Source of the DNA: Solimonas sp. K1W22B-7
GTDB taxonomy: Bacteria > Pseudomonadota > Gammaproteobacteria > Nevskiales > Nevskiaceae
Assembly (NCBI RefSeq): GCF_003428335.1
Contig: NZ_CP031704.1
Location: 682,001 to 746,000, forward strand
Reading direction: 5' to 3'
Length of the DNA: 64,000 nt
This document shows, piece by piece, positions 24,975 to 33,128 of the stretch. The notes below the pieces were generated by a model. That model saw only the letters and a program-made list of their open reading frames with translations, made no database searches and had not been told where the DNA came from. Position numbers and translations under genes: made by a program. The stretch's first letter is position 1; each line of letters opens with the position of its first letter.

Positions 24975-25598
24975 CTACGGCTTCGCCACCCGCTCGATGA
25001 ACCCGTTGAACAGCTTCACCCCGCGCGCCTTGCTGATCTCGCCGTCGCGCACCAGCTGGCGCATGCCCCAGAAGGCCAGGATCGACATCCAGGCGTAGAC
25101 CTTGGCGTCGGCCTCGCTCATGTCGAGTTCCTTGCGCACCACCGGCGTCCAGATGCCGCTGATCAGCTTGCGGATGCCCAGGCGGATCTGGTCCAGCTCC
25201 GGCGTGCTGCCGGCGGTGCCGGCGATCAGCTGCCACAGCGCGTCGCCGCGGCCCGGCGGCAGGTCCAGCGAGTAGGCCTCGGCCGACTTGGCGGCCTCGG
25301 CCAGGTTGCCGGGGTTGGCGGCGATGGAGTCGGTGGTGCCCTTCATCACCTCGGTGAAGATCTGCCAGGCGGTATCGGCCAGCAGCTGTTCCATGCTCGG
25401 GAAATGCTGGTAGATCAGCTGGCGGCTGGTGCCGCCGCGCTCGGCCAGCAGGCTCATGTTGAGCGCCGCCCAGCCCTCGGTCTCGACGATGTTCGCCGCC
25501 ACTTCCAGCAGCGTCTGCCGGCGCAGGTCGCGGCTGAGGTAGGCACGCTTCGCCGGCGCGCGCTTGCGCGGCTTGGCGGGCCCCGGGGTCTTCGGCAT
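24975..25598 (-). CDS. TetR family transcriptional regulator
   Basis: A 207-aa TetR-type repressor. The HTH spans about residues 15-65: LRRQTLLEVAANIVETEGWA and the recognition part GGTSRQLIYQHFPSMEQLLA. The C-terminal ligand domain is divergent. ATG25598 is chosen because CAGGGA lies 6 nt upstream; an earlier in-frame ATG at 25613 sits inside the operator-like sequence. It is divergent from an alpha/beta hydrolase. It is the natural candidate for binding the TTTACAnnnTGTAAA sites in this neighbourhood; that link is inference from motif distribution. Confidence 0.85.
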   Translation of the reverse strand: MPKTPGPAKPRKRAPAKRAYLSRDLRRQTLLEVAANIVETEGWAALNMSLLAERGGTSRQLIYQHFPSMEQLLADTAWQIFTEVMKGTTDSIAANPGNLAEAAKSAEAYSLDLPPGRGDALWQLIAGTAGSTPELDQIRLGIRKLISGIWTPVVRKELDMSEADAKVYAWMSILAFWGMRQLVRDGEISKARGVKLFNGFIERVAKP

Positions 25599-25614
25599 GT
25601 TCGTCCCTGACATG

Positions 25615-25636
25615 TTTACGCTGTGACAATATTGTC
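25615..25636. promoter_or_regulatory. degenerate operator and palindrome upstream of tetR
   Basis: TTTACGCTGTGACAA (25615-25629) matches 11 of 15 positions of the TTTACACAGTGTAAA operators at the DUF1302/DUF1329 promoters. It overlaps a perfect 12-bp palindrome GACAATATTGTC (25625-25636). The position, 17 bp before the tetR start, suits autoregulation. Confidence 0.5.
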
Positions 25637-25752
25637 CAGCACCCGCGCGCTGGTGTCGATAGGCGGCAGGGGCAACCATGCAGCAAAAGAATGGGCGGCC
25701 ATCCAAACCGCGCATTTCCCAGCGGCGGCCCCGGCCGCTAACGTGCTGGGGC

Positions 25753-26583
25753 ATGAACGACCTGAAGCTGCAGGACCGCTACATCCCCACCGTGCTGGGC
25801 CGGCTGCGCCTGCGCCTGCGCGTGGCCGGGCAGGGGCCGGCCATCCTGTTCTGGCCCAGCCTGCTGATGGACGGCTCGATGTGGCTGGCGCAGGCGCGGC
25901 ATTTCGCCGCGGGCCATACCGTGATCCTGGTGGATTCGCCCGGCCACGGCGGCAGCGAGGCGCTGACCCGCAGGTTCACCTTCGAGGAATGCGCCCGGTG
26001 CATCGTGCAGGTGCTCGACGCGCTGGGTATCGGGAAGACCCACATCGTCGGCAACTCCTGGGGCGGCATGATCGGCGGGACCTTCGCGGCGCTGTACCCG
26101 GAGCGCATCGGCGCGGCCGTGCTGATGAACGCCACCGCCTCGCGCGCCGGCCTGCGCCAGCGCCTGGAGTTCCGCCTGCTGACCGAGGTGGTGCGCAAGC
26201 TCGGCGCCTTCCGCGGGCCCTTCGTGGCGCGCGCCATCAAGGCCTTCATCGGCCCCACCACGGCGCGCGAGCGGCCCGGGGTGGCGGAAGCGATCCGCGA
26301 GGCGCTGGGGCGCCTGAACGCGGAATCCGTCTACTGGGCGGTGAACAGCGTGGTGCCGGCGCGGCCGGACCAGCGGAAGCTGTTCGGGCGCATCCGCACG
26401 CCGGTGCTGGTGCTGGCCGGCATCGAGGACCCGACCTTTCCGGTGCCGGAAACCACCGAGATGGCCAAGGCCATCCCCGGCGCCGAGTTCCTGGTGATGG
26501 ACGGCACCGGCCATCTCGCCGGCCTGGAGCGGCCGGAAGAGGTCAACCGGATCATCGAGGGCTTCCTGGCCCGCAACGGCTGA
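25753..26583 (+). CDS. alpha/beta hydrolase
   Basis: A 276-aa alpha/beta hydrolase. ILVDSPGHGGS, the nucleophile elbow GNSWGG (Ser about residue 107), PVLVLAGIEDPTFP with the catalytic Asp, and GTGHLAGLERPEEV with the catalytic His are all present. The oxyanion segment is ILFWPSLLMDGSMW, where the usual HG is replaced by WP. The organisation is like C-C bond or lactone hydrolases (for example MhpC/HsaD-like), but the substrate is unknown. It is divergent from the TetR gene, so probably part of the same regulon. ATG25753 begins the conserved region. Confidence 0.85.
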   Translation: MNDLKLQDRYIPTVLGRLRLRLRVAGQGPAILFWPSLLMDGSMWLAQARHFAAGHTVILVDSPGHGGSEALTRRFTFEECARCIVQVLDALGIGKTHIVGNSWGGMIGGTFAALYPERIGAAVLMNATASRAGLRQRLEFRLLTEVVRKLGAFRGPFVARAIKAFIGPTTARERPGVAEAIREALGRLNAESVYWAVNSVVPARPDQRKLFGRIRTPVLVLAGIEDPTFPVPETTEMAKAIPGAEFLVMDGTGHLAGLERPEEVNRIIEGFLARNG

Positions 26584-26653
26584 CGGGGCGCGATTGCGCC
26601 TGTCATCGACGCCACCGATACTCCGCGCCAACATCGCCCTACCGGAGTCCGCC

Positions 26654-27022
26654 GTGCCTCGCCTGATCCTCGAAGAAGCCCGCATCCATCCCGCGATCCG
26701 CGAGACCATTGCCCAGCACCAGCGCGACATCGTCGAGGAAGTCTCGGCGGCGGTGGCTGCCAACGACATCGTCGTGGTGGGCATGGCGCAGAACCCCAGC
26801 CCGAAGAAGGCGCGCAAGCTGCTCGACGCCGCGGGCCTGAGCTACAAGTACCTGGAATACGGCAGTTACTTCAACACCTGGCGCCGCCGCAACGCGCTGA
26901 AGCTGTGGACCGGCTGGCCGACCTTCCCGATGGTGTTCGTGAAGCGCCAGTTCGTCGGCGGCGCGAGCGACCTGGAGAAGCTGCAGCAGTCGGGCGAGCT
27001 GCAGAAGCTGCTGCAGGGCTGA
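26654..27022 (+). CDS. glutaredoxin-like protein lacking all cysteines
   Basis: A 122-aa protein with a monothiol-glutaredoxin-type layout: IVVVGMAQNPSPKKARKLLD at the active-site position, KLWTGWPTFPMVFVKRQFVG with the cis-proline loop, and GGASDLEKLQQSGEL with the glutathione-binding GGxxD. The usual CGFS is replaced by SPKK, and no cysteine exists anywhere in the protein, so redox or Fe-S chemistry through a thiol is impossible. It could be a binding or structural derivative. The start is GTG26654 with GGAG upstream; earlier in-frame ATG codons give unconserved sequence. It follows the hydrolase by 70 bp. Confidence 0.75.
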   Translation: MPRLILEEARIHPAIRETIAQHQRDIVEEVSAAVAANDIVVVGMAQNPSPKKARKLLDAAGLSYKYLEYGSYFNTWRRRNALKLWTGWPTFPMVFVKRQFVGGASDLEKLQQSGELQKLLQG

Positions 27023-27035
27023 GCGGACCGGCGCG

Positions 27036-27839
27036 TCAGCGCTCGCGGTACCGCGGCTCGCGCTTGTCGCGGAACGCCGCCACCGCTTCCAGGTGATCCT
27101 CGGTGCCGGTCAGCATGATCTGCTGGCGGTTCTCGATCATCAGCGCGGCGTCGAGGCTCGGCGCGTCGATCAGGGCATTGAGCGTTTCCTTGGTCATGCG
27201 CAGGCCCAGCGGCGAGGCGCGCAGCATGTCGGCGGCCATCGCCAGGCCGGTGTCGAGCAACTGCCCGGCCGGCACCACCTCGCTGACCAGGCCCATGCGC
27301 AGCGCGCGCTCGGCGCCGATGAAGCGGCCGCTGAGCAGGAACTCCGAGGCCGGCCCCAGGCCGACCAGGCGCGGCAGCAGGTAGCCGGAGCCCAGGTCGC
27401 AGCCGCCCAGGCCGACGCGCAGGTAGGCTGCGTTCATCTTCGCTTCCGGCGCGGCGTAGCGGATGTCGCAGGCCAGCACCAGCGAGAAGCCGGCACCGCA
27501 GGCCGCGGCGTGCACCAGGCCGATCACCGGCTGCGGACAGCTGCGCATCAGGCGGATCACACTGGCATAGCGCTGCTGGATGTCGCCCTGGCGATGGATG
27601 CGGCCGCTGCCGGCTTCGGCGAAGGCCTGCGAGCCGAGGTCGGCGCCGGCGCAGAAGGCGCGGCCCGTGCTGCGCAGGATCACCACGCGCACCTCGGTGC
27701 GGTGCTGCAGGGCCTCGTAGTAGTCGGCGAGTTCGTCGATCACCTCGGGCGTCAGCACGTTGAGCGCGTCCGGCTGGTTGAGGGTCAGGATCTCGATGGC
27801 GCCGCGGGCTTCCACGGTGATGCCGGGTTCGGGGTTCAT
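27036..27839 (-). CDS. enoyl-CoA hydratase/isomerase family protein
   Basis: A 267-aa crotonase-fold enzyme. The oxyanion-hole segments FCAGADLGS and AACGAGFSLVLACDIRYA are clear, and GLGGCDLGSGYLLPRLVG follows with Asp at one of the usual acidic catalytic positions. It resembles the crotonases of fatty-acid/steroid side-chain beta-oxidation; the exact substrate is unknown. GGAGA lies 8 nt before ATG27839, favouring it over ATG27863. It is convergent with the glutaredoxin-like gene. Confidence 0.9.
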   Translation of the reverse strand: MNPEPGITVEARGAIEILTLNQPDALNVLTPEVIDELADYYEALQHRTEVRVVILRSTGRAFCAGADLGSQAFAEAGSGRIHRQGDIQQRYASVIRLMRSCPQPVIGLVHAAACGAGFSLVLACDIRYAAPEAKMNAAYLRVGLGGCDLGSGYLLPRLVGLGPASEFLLSGRFIGAERALRMGLVSEVVPAGQLLDTGLAMAADMLRASPLGLRMTKETLNALIDAPSLDAALMIENRQQIMLTGTEDHLEAVAAFRDKREPRYRER

Positions 27840-27952
27840 GGCGCGTTTCTCCGCAAATTGCATGCTTGCGGATTACAGCATGCCGGGGGCGCTGTGGCTC
27901 CGAAAAAAGCCGAACGAGCCGGATCGGGGGCTTGGATTGCACGGCTGGAAAG

Positions 27953-28010
27953 GCAGGAGCGAGCTTGCTCGCGACCGTTTCCCAAAGATCGCGAGCAAGC
28001 TCGCTCCCAC
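27953..28010. repeat. GTAG-type REP inverted pair (GAGCGAGCTTGCTC family)
   Basis: GCAGGAGCGAGCTTGCTCGC and the inverse GCGAGCAAGCTCGCTCCCAC face each other about 14 bp apart. Same family as 9069-9090, 52968-53039 and 59522-59543. The terminal GTAG is degenerate here (GCAG/CCAC). Confidence 0.75.
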
Positions 28011-28024
28011 ACCGCGGGTCGTGA

Positions 28025-29758
28025 CTAACCCCGTACGAAAATCGTGTTCCCCGCCTGCCGCTTGGCCTCGCGCTTGGCGGCGGTGGCCAGGGCCACCAGT
28101 TCGTCGGGACTGAGGCCGCCGTGGCGGTCGCGGCGCACCACGCCCACGGCGATGCTCAGCAGCGCGAAGAACTGGCGGTGGCCGCCGCGGTCTTCGCAGT
28201 ACACACCGCCGGCATCGAGCGCCTCGGCCGGGTAGCAGCGGCGCACCTCTTGGGCGAACCGGTCCAGCACCGCCTCGCAGCGCGCGCGCCAGTCGGCCGA
28301 GCGCAGCACCAGCACGAAGTCGTCGCCGCCGATGTGGCCGACGAAGTCGCGCTCGGCATCGCTGTGCTCGCGCAGCAAGCGCGCGAGCAGGGTGATCACC
28401 TCGTCGCCGCGGGTGTAGCCGAAGGCGTCGTTGTAGGGCTTGAAGTGGTTGAGGTCGAAGTAGGCCAGGCAGAACTCGTCGGCCTCGCCCAGCAGGGATT
28501 CGATGTGCTCGTTGAGCGGCACCGCGCCCGGCAGCAGCGTCAGCGGGTTGCTGTGGCGCGCATGCACCAGCTGCACGTCTGCCATGCGCCGCAGCAGGCG
28601 GCGCGTCTGCCCCAAACCCAGGTAGCGGCCCTGCCGGGTGACGATGAAGACCTGCGCCAGTTCCTGCTCGCTGTCGTCGGTGAGCAGGCGGCTGGTTTCG
28701 TCCAGCGAGGTGTTCTCCTCCACGATCACGCTGGGCGGGACGAAGCCGCGGATCGGCTTGCGGCCGTGCAGCTCGCGGCGGTAGCGCGCGGAGAACAGGT
28801 CCAGCAATTCGTGTCGCGTCACCACGCCCACCGGGTGGCCGTTGTCCACCACCGGCAGGGCCAGCAGCGAGCGGTCGGCATGGAAGCGGTCCAGCACCGA
28901 TTCGGCCGTGGCCGAGGGCGGGATCGTGGGCGCGGCCTGCATCAGCTCGCCGACATTGGCCTTGCTCGACAGGCGCAGGCCAACGCTGCGGCGCTGCTGC
29001 AGCAGCAGCTGCGGTACGGTGGACACCGGGATGCGTCGCGGCAGGCCCAGCAGGAAGCCCTGGCCGATGCCGATACCCAGGCGCCGCACGGTTTCCAGTT
29101 CCTCGGCGGTCTCGATGCCCTCGGCCACCACGCGGCAGCCGAGGCGGCGGCTGATGTCGAGGATGGAACGCACGAAGTCGCGCTTGGTGGTGTCGCCGTC
29201 GATGCCCTCGATGAAATGGCGGTCGATCTTGACGTAGTCCGGCTTCAGCTCGCTCCAGAAGCGCAGCCCTGCATAGCCGGCGCCCAGGTCGTCCACGGCG
29301 ATGCGGAAGCCCCAGCGGCGGAAGGCGGCGGCGGTGGCGCGCAGCGGCGCGAAATCGTCCAGCGGCTGCTGCTCGGTGATCTCGATGACGATGCGGCTGG
29401 CCGGCAGGTCGTGAATGCCCAGCGCGGCTTCGGCGCTGGCCTGTTGCAGGCCGGCGGCGACGAAGCTCACCGGGCTGCAGTTGAGGAACAGCAGGCCCGG
29501 CAGCTGCAGCTCGGCGAAACGGCTGCAGGCCATCGAGATGCAGGCGCGGTCCAGGTCCGGCAGCATCCGCGCATGCGCCGCAGTCTCGAACATCGTCAGG
29601 GGGCTCTGCAGCGGGCTGTTGAGCGCGCCGCGCGAGGTCGCCTCGAAGCCCAGTACGCGCTGCGCCCCGAAGTCGATGATCGGCTGGAAGACGGGAGTGA
29701 CCGCCCGTTGCTCGATGAGCTCGATCAACTCTGCGAAATGGGGCGGCTGTAGCTGCAT
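28025..29758 (-). CDS. EAL-CBS-GGDEF cyclic-di-GMP signalling protein
   Basis: A 577-aa cytosolic protein. EAL phosphodiesterase domain first (about 5-245): the signature is FEATSR (EAT rather than EAL, with Glu kept), then LFLNCSPV, VIEITEQQ, VDDLGAGY, VKIDRHF, AEGIETAEEL and GQGFLLG, so all metal and catalytic positions appear present. A CBS pair follows (about 265-385: ESVLDRFHADRSLLALPVVD). A GGDEF cyclase domain is last (about 405-577), with FDLNHFKPYNDAFGYTRGDE and the active-site form GGDDF. CBS domains would sense adenylates. It is potentially bifunctional; which activity dominates is not readable. No membrane segments. Confidence 0.92.
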   Translation of the reverse strand: MQLQPPHFAELIELIEQRAVTPVFQPIIDFGAQRVLGFEATSRGALNSPLQSPLTMFETAAHARMLPDLDRACISMACSRFAELQLPGLLFLNCSPVSFVAAGLQQASAEAALGIHDLPASRIVIEITEQQPLDDFAPLRATAAAFRRWGFRIAVDDLGAGYAGLRFWSELKPDYVKIDRHFIEGIDGDTTKRDFVRSILDISRRLGCRVVAEGIETAEELETVRRLGIGIGQGFLLGLPRRIPVSTVPQLLLQQRRSVGLRLSSKANVGELMQAAPTIPPSATAESVLDRFHADRSLLALPVVDNGHPVGVVTRHELLDLFSARYRRELHGRKPIRGFVPPSVIVEENTSLDETSRLLTDDSEQELAQVFIVTRQGRYLGLGQTRRLLRRMADVQLVHARHSNPLTLLPGAVPLNEHIESLLGEADEFCLAYFDLNHFKPYNDAFGYTRGDEVITLLARLLREHSDAERDFVGHIGGDDFVLVLRSADWRARCEAVLDRFAQEVRRCYPAEALDAGGVYCEDRGGHRQFFALLSIAVGVVRRDRHGGLSPDELVALATAAKREAKRQAGNTIFVRG

Positions 29759-29909
29759 GCTGGCCAGGGCGGCGGCCGGAAGGTGACCAAAGTTTCATTT
29801 TCGGGTCAGTTCATGTCAGGGGCATGAACGAGGCCGGTTTTCCTCCGATTCAGGGGGTTCCGCCCCCGTGAACCGCTTGATTCGAGGGAAAAAGATCGCG
29901 CCCGGAGGA

Positions 29910-31301
29910 TCAGCCCGGCGTCTGGCTGGTCATCGGCAGCGACAGCACCCACAGGCCGATCGTGGTGTAGGCCACCATCAGCAGCAGCATCGGCAGCTGG
30001 CTCAGCAGGGTCTGGCGGCGGCCCGGCATCAGCTTCATTGCCTCCAGGTGAGCGAGGTAGACGCTGACGATGTGCCCGGCCAGGATCAGCGCCACCTGGG
30101 TATGCCAGACCACGCCGGCGTCCGGGATGGCGACCTGGCGCCATTGCGCGGTGCCCAGCAGGTTCCAGCCGAAACCGAAGGGGTCCGAGGCCAGTCTCAG
30201 GACTTGAGGGCCCTGGGTCAGCAGCAGCGTGTAGTAGTGGGTGACGTGGTAGACCAGCGCGATCGGCACCAGCGAGCAGGCGAAGCGCAGCGCCAGCGTG
30301 TGCAGCGGCAGCGGGCTGCCGGCGAGTTTCTTCGCCAGCCACAGGAAGCTGAGGTAGATCGCCAGGTACAGCAGCGGCGACAGCAGCAGGCCGGCCGACT
30401 GGTAGAGGCGGTAGAGCTGCCGGAGCAGCGGGTAGGTGTCGACGATGTTGCTGCCCAGCAGCGGCGTGAGCTGGTGATACAGGCTCACCCAGAAGCCTTC
30501 CACCCAGGGCACGGTCTCGTGCAGGCCGTCGAAGGCGGTGGAGGACAGCATGAACAGCACGAACAGCAGCTGGCTGTAGTCCTGCGCCGGCTCGCGCAGC
30601 AGCGCGATGAAGGGCTGGCGCAGGCGCAGCCCGCCGGCATGCCATTCCAGCGGCGCGCAGCGGCCGATCAGCGCGAAGAACAGGCCGAGGAATTCGCAGC
30701 GTTCGAACCAGTCCCTGCGGCCGAAGGCCCAGGCGCCGGCGAGGTTGAGCGCGGTGTAGCCCAGCAGCAGCGCCGACAGCATGCGCGGGCTCATCTGCGA
30801 GAACAGTTCCAGCCAGATGAAGGCCATGTACAGCAGCAGCGCCGGCCAGGAACCGAGACGCGCGGGATAGCGCCAGCGCCCGGGCCGTTCGCCCATCCAG
30901 GCGCTCAGCAGCTTCCAGGGATTGAGCGCGGCATAGAGGTCGCCCGCCAGCGCGCACAGCCAGGTGAAGCCCAGCAGGAACACGACCCAGAACCAGGTCA
31001 TGTTGAAGTTGAAGTAGGGCTGCTGCGTGCCGATGAAGCCGGCCAGGATGGTGAAGGCGAGGCTGGCGACGCTGAGTGCCTGCAGCAGCGGCAGGGCCAG
31101 GCGCGGAAAGCGCAGCGGCAGATCGCGCGAGCGGTCGTTGCGCAGGGCGCTGGCCTCGGACACCCCGTAGCCGATCACCAGGAACGACAGCAACAGCGCC
31201 GCGGCGGCGCCGTAGAGGTACATCCAGAAGGGGATCGGCAGGTTGTAGAGTTTGCCGAAGGAGTGGGCGGAGGCGGGGAGGGGGAGGCAGAGCAACGCCA
31301 T
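29910..31301 (-). CDS. conserved polytopic membrane protein
   Basis: A 463-aa protein with about 10-12 hydrophobic helices. A signal-like start (ALLCLPLPASAHSFG) precedes KLYNLPIPFWMYLYGAAAAL. The AHxxGxxxxLPIPxW-type opening resembles membrane proteins annotated in databases as fenitrothion hydrolase, but that activity should not be assumed. Several His-containing membrane segments (IALVYHVTHYYTLL, VVWHTQVALILAGHIVSVYL) suggest heme or metal binding. ATG31301 is chosen because the hydrophobic leader starts there; further upstream the frame runs into repeat DNA. It is monocistronic. Confidence 0.65.
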   Translation of the reverse strand: MALLCLPLPASAHSFGKLYNLPIPFWMYLYGAAAALLLSFLVIGYGVSEASALRNDRSRDLPLRFPRLALPLLQALSVASLAFTILAGFIGTQQPYFNFNMTWFWVVFLLGFTWLCALAGDLYAALNPWKLLSAWMGERPGRWRYPARLGSWPALLLYMAFIWLELFSQMSPRMLSALLLGYTALNLAGAWAFGRRDWFERCEFLGLFFALIGRCAPLEWHAGGLRLRQPFIALLREPAQDYSQLLFVLFMLSSTAFDGLHETVPWVEGFWVSLYHQLTPLLGSNIVDTYPLLRQLYRLYQSAGLLLSPLLYLAIYLSFLWLAKKLAGSPLPLHTLALRFACSLVPIALVYHVTHYYTLLLTQGPQVLRLASDPFGFGWNLLGTAQWRQVAIPDAGVVWHTQVALILAGHIVSVYLAHLEAMKLMPGRRQTLLSQLPMLLLMVAYTTIGLWVLSLPMTSQTPG

Positions 31302-31313
31302 GGCAACGGCGCA

Positions 31314-31547
31314 AGGCTTTGCTCCTCTCTCCCGCTTGCGGGAGAGAGCGCTTTTGCTTACTGGGGAGTGACTCAATGTCACTCCCCAGCTCGGCAAAAC
31401 GCGGGAGAGAGGGTGTCTGTAGAGCCTGGCCGGGTGGGCTGTCCCACGATTTACAGAAACCCTCTCCTCGGCAACTGCTCCATGCGTTGCCCTACCTCGG
31501 GCATCCATGCCCTCGCCTACCCCTCTCCCGCAAGTGGGAGAGGGGAA
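31314..31547. repeat. composite inverted-repeat region
   Basis: The 254-bp gap between two minus-strand genes is almost entirely repeats. It holds a CTCTCTCCCGC-TTGCGGGAGAGAG hairpin, a GGGGAGTGA-CTCAATG-TCACTCCCC hairpin (about 31362-31387), the CAGAAACCCTCTCC and GCAACTGCTCCATGCG stretch shared inverted with 2395-2445, and a CCCTCTCCCGC-type end hairpin. I see no gene here. Confidence 0.7.
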
Positions 31548-31555
31548 ATGAATTT

Positions 31556-33058
31556 TCAGCGCCTCCCCCTCGGCCGCGGCGCCGTCGGCCCCGCCGACTC
31601 GGTGAACTGCAGGATCTGGAAGCCCGAGGTATAGCCCGCGATCCAGACATGCCCCTTCTCCGGCCGGTAGCGCACGTAGGTGCCCACCGAGTCCCAGCGC
31701 GTGCCGTTGGCCAGCGCCACCTGCATGCCGGTGGACAGCAGCGCGGTGCCGCCGACCGGCTTGGGCATCCAGTAGGCGATTTCGTGCGGGTTGGCCGGGT
31801 CGCGGATGTCCCAGACGCGCAGGCCCGAGGCGTAGTTGGTGGTGAACAGCACGGTGGCGTTGTTCTCGTCGTCGAAGCCGACGTAGTGCGAGGAGTAGTT
31901 GGCGATGTCCAGCTGCGAGCTGAGGCAGTTGCCGGTCTGCTGCACTTCCAGCGTGATGTCGCTGATCTTCACCGGGTTGGTTTCATCGGTCACGTCGATG
32001 ATGCGGCCGTGGCCCCAGGGGCAGGGCAGGTCCACCGGCCATTCGTCGCTGCTGAAGACGTAGCTCCTGTTGCCCTGCCTGAACAGGCGCGCGGTGTGCG
32101 AGCCCGAGGTCACGGCCTGGCCCTCGCCGAAGGGCGTCCAGTTGATCTGGCCCACCGTGCGGAATTCCGGCGCGGCGACGCGCCGCTGGAAGTCGCTGCT
32201 GTCGAGGATGTACATGCCGTTGGGAAGCAGCGGCGTGCCGCCGGGGCCGAAGGGCGCGAGGTACAGGCGGTTGCCGTCCGGGCTCACGCCGCAGTCGTGC
32301 GCGGCCGGGCCGAAGCGCTTCACCACCTTGGGGTTGGAGAGATCGCTCAGGTCGATCGCGGCGTTGTTGATGTAGGCGATCGTGGTGGTGGCGTAGGCGG
32401 TCATGCCGTCCCTGGACAGGCACATGGCATGGCCGCGGAAGGTCAGGCCCTCGTTGAGGCCGCCGACGGAGATCTGCGGCGCGATCTGCAGCGTGGCCTT
32501 CAGCACCGGGTGGCGGCAGTCGCTGGCGTCGTAGACATCGAGGATCGTGCCCATCGACTGCGTGGCGACGATCACCTTGCGCGACTCGCTGGCCTGCAGC
32601 GACTCGTGCGGCTGCAGCATCGCCGGGCTCTGCAGGATGCTGACCAGCTTCGGGTTCTTCGGGTCGGCGGCATCGATCACTGCCATGCCGTTGAGCGGGC
32701 TGTTGAGCGGCAGGCCCGAGGTGCTGCTGGCGCCGATCAGCTGCGCAGCCGAGGTGGTGGTGACGTAGGCGCAGTCGCCGATCCAGGCCAGGCCGAAATT
32801 GGCGCCGCGGTCCATGATGGTGTTCTGGCCCACCAGCTTCAGGCCCTTGCGGTAGCCGTTGGCGGAGCGGCCGTTGAGCTGGTCGGTGAGCGGCACCTGG
32901 CCCTGCATGCCGGTTTCGGGCGCGTCGTCTGCCGCCGGCAGGCTGCCGGAGCCGCCGCCGCCGGCCGTGCCGGAGGGGGCGCTGGAACTGCCGCAGGCGG
33001 CGAGGCCCGCGGCCAGGATCAGGGAGGGAATGAACGCAAGGGGGTTGCGGCGGGGCAT
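31556..33058 (-). CDS. beta-propeller (LVIVD-like) lipoprotein A
   Basis: A 500-aa predicted lipoprotein: lipobox LAAC near residue 22, then a Gly/Ser-rich linker and the segment PETGMQGQVPLTDQLNGRS. Repeated blades contain V-I/F-D-hydrophobic-x-DPxxP strings (GMAVIDAADPKNPKLV, GLRVWDIRDPANPHEIAYW), characteristic of LVIVD-type propellers. It is a paralogue of the protein at 33839-35401, with the same GxQGQVPLxDxxxxRS opening and the same C-terminal VRYRPEKGHVWI-type end. A surface or periplasmic binding role is inferred. The two copies flank a TetR gene. GGAGACCGAG precedes ATG33058. Confidence 0.8.
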   Translation of the reverse strand: MPRRNPLAFIPSLILAAGLAACGSSSAPSGTAGGGGSGSLPAADDAPETGMQGQVPLTDQLNGRSANGYRKGLKLVGQNTIMDRGANFGLAWIGDCAYVTTTSAAQLIGASSTSGLPLNSPLNGMAVIDAADPKNPKLVSILQSPAMLQPHESLQASESRKVIVATQSMGTILDVYDASDCRHPVLKATLQIAPQISVGGLNEGLTFRGHAMCLSRDGMTAYATTTIAYINNAAIDLSDLSNPKVVKRFGPAAHDCGVSPDGNRLYLAPFGPGGTPLLPNGMYILDSSDFQRRVAAPEFRTVGQINWTPFGEGQAVTSGSHTARLFRQGNRSYVFSSDEWPVDLPCPWGHGRIIDVTDETNPVKISDITLEVQQTGNCLSSQLDIANYSSHYVGFDDENNATVLFTTNYASGLRVWDIRDPANPHEIAYWMPKPVGGTALLSTGMQVALANGTRWDSVGTYVRYRPEKGHVWIAGYTSGFQILQFTESAGPTAPRPRGRR

Positions 33059-33128
33059 CTCGGTCTCCTCGGGATACGCGGGGGCCTCTGCCGGGCCCTG
33101 GTGGCCCGATCTTAGCGCCTCCGCGCGG

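Noticed and set aside
28121-29752. Long antisense frame over the EAL-CBS-GGDEF gene
   Set aside because: No motif or start signal; the minus-strand protein has complete EAL, CBS and GGDEF signatures.
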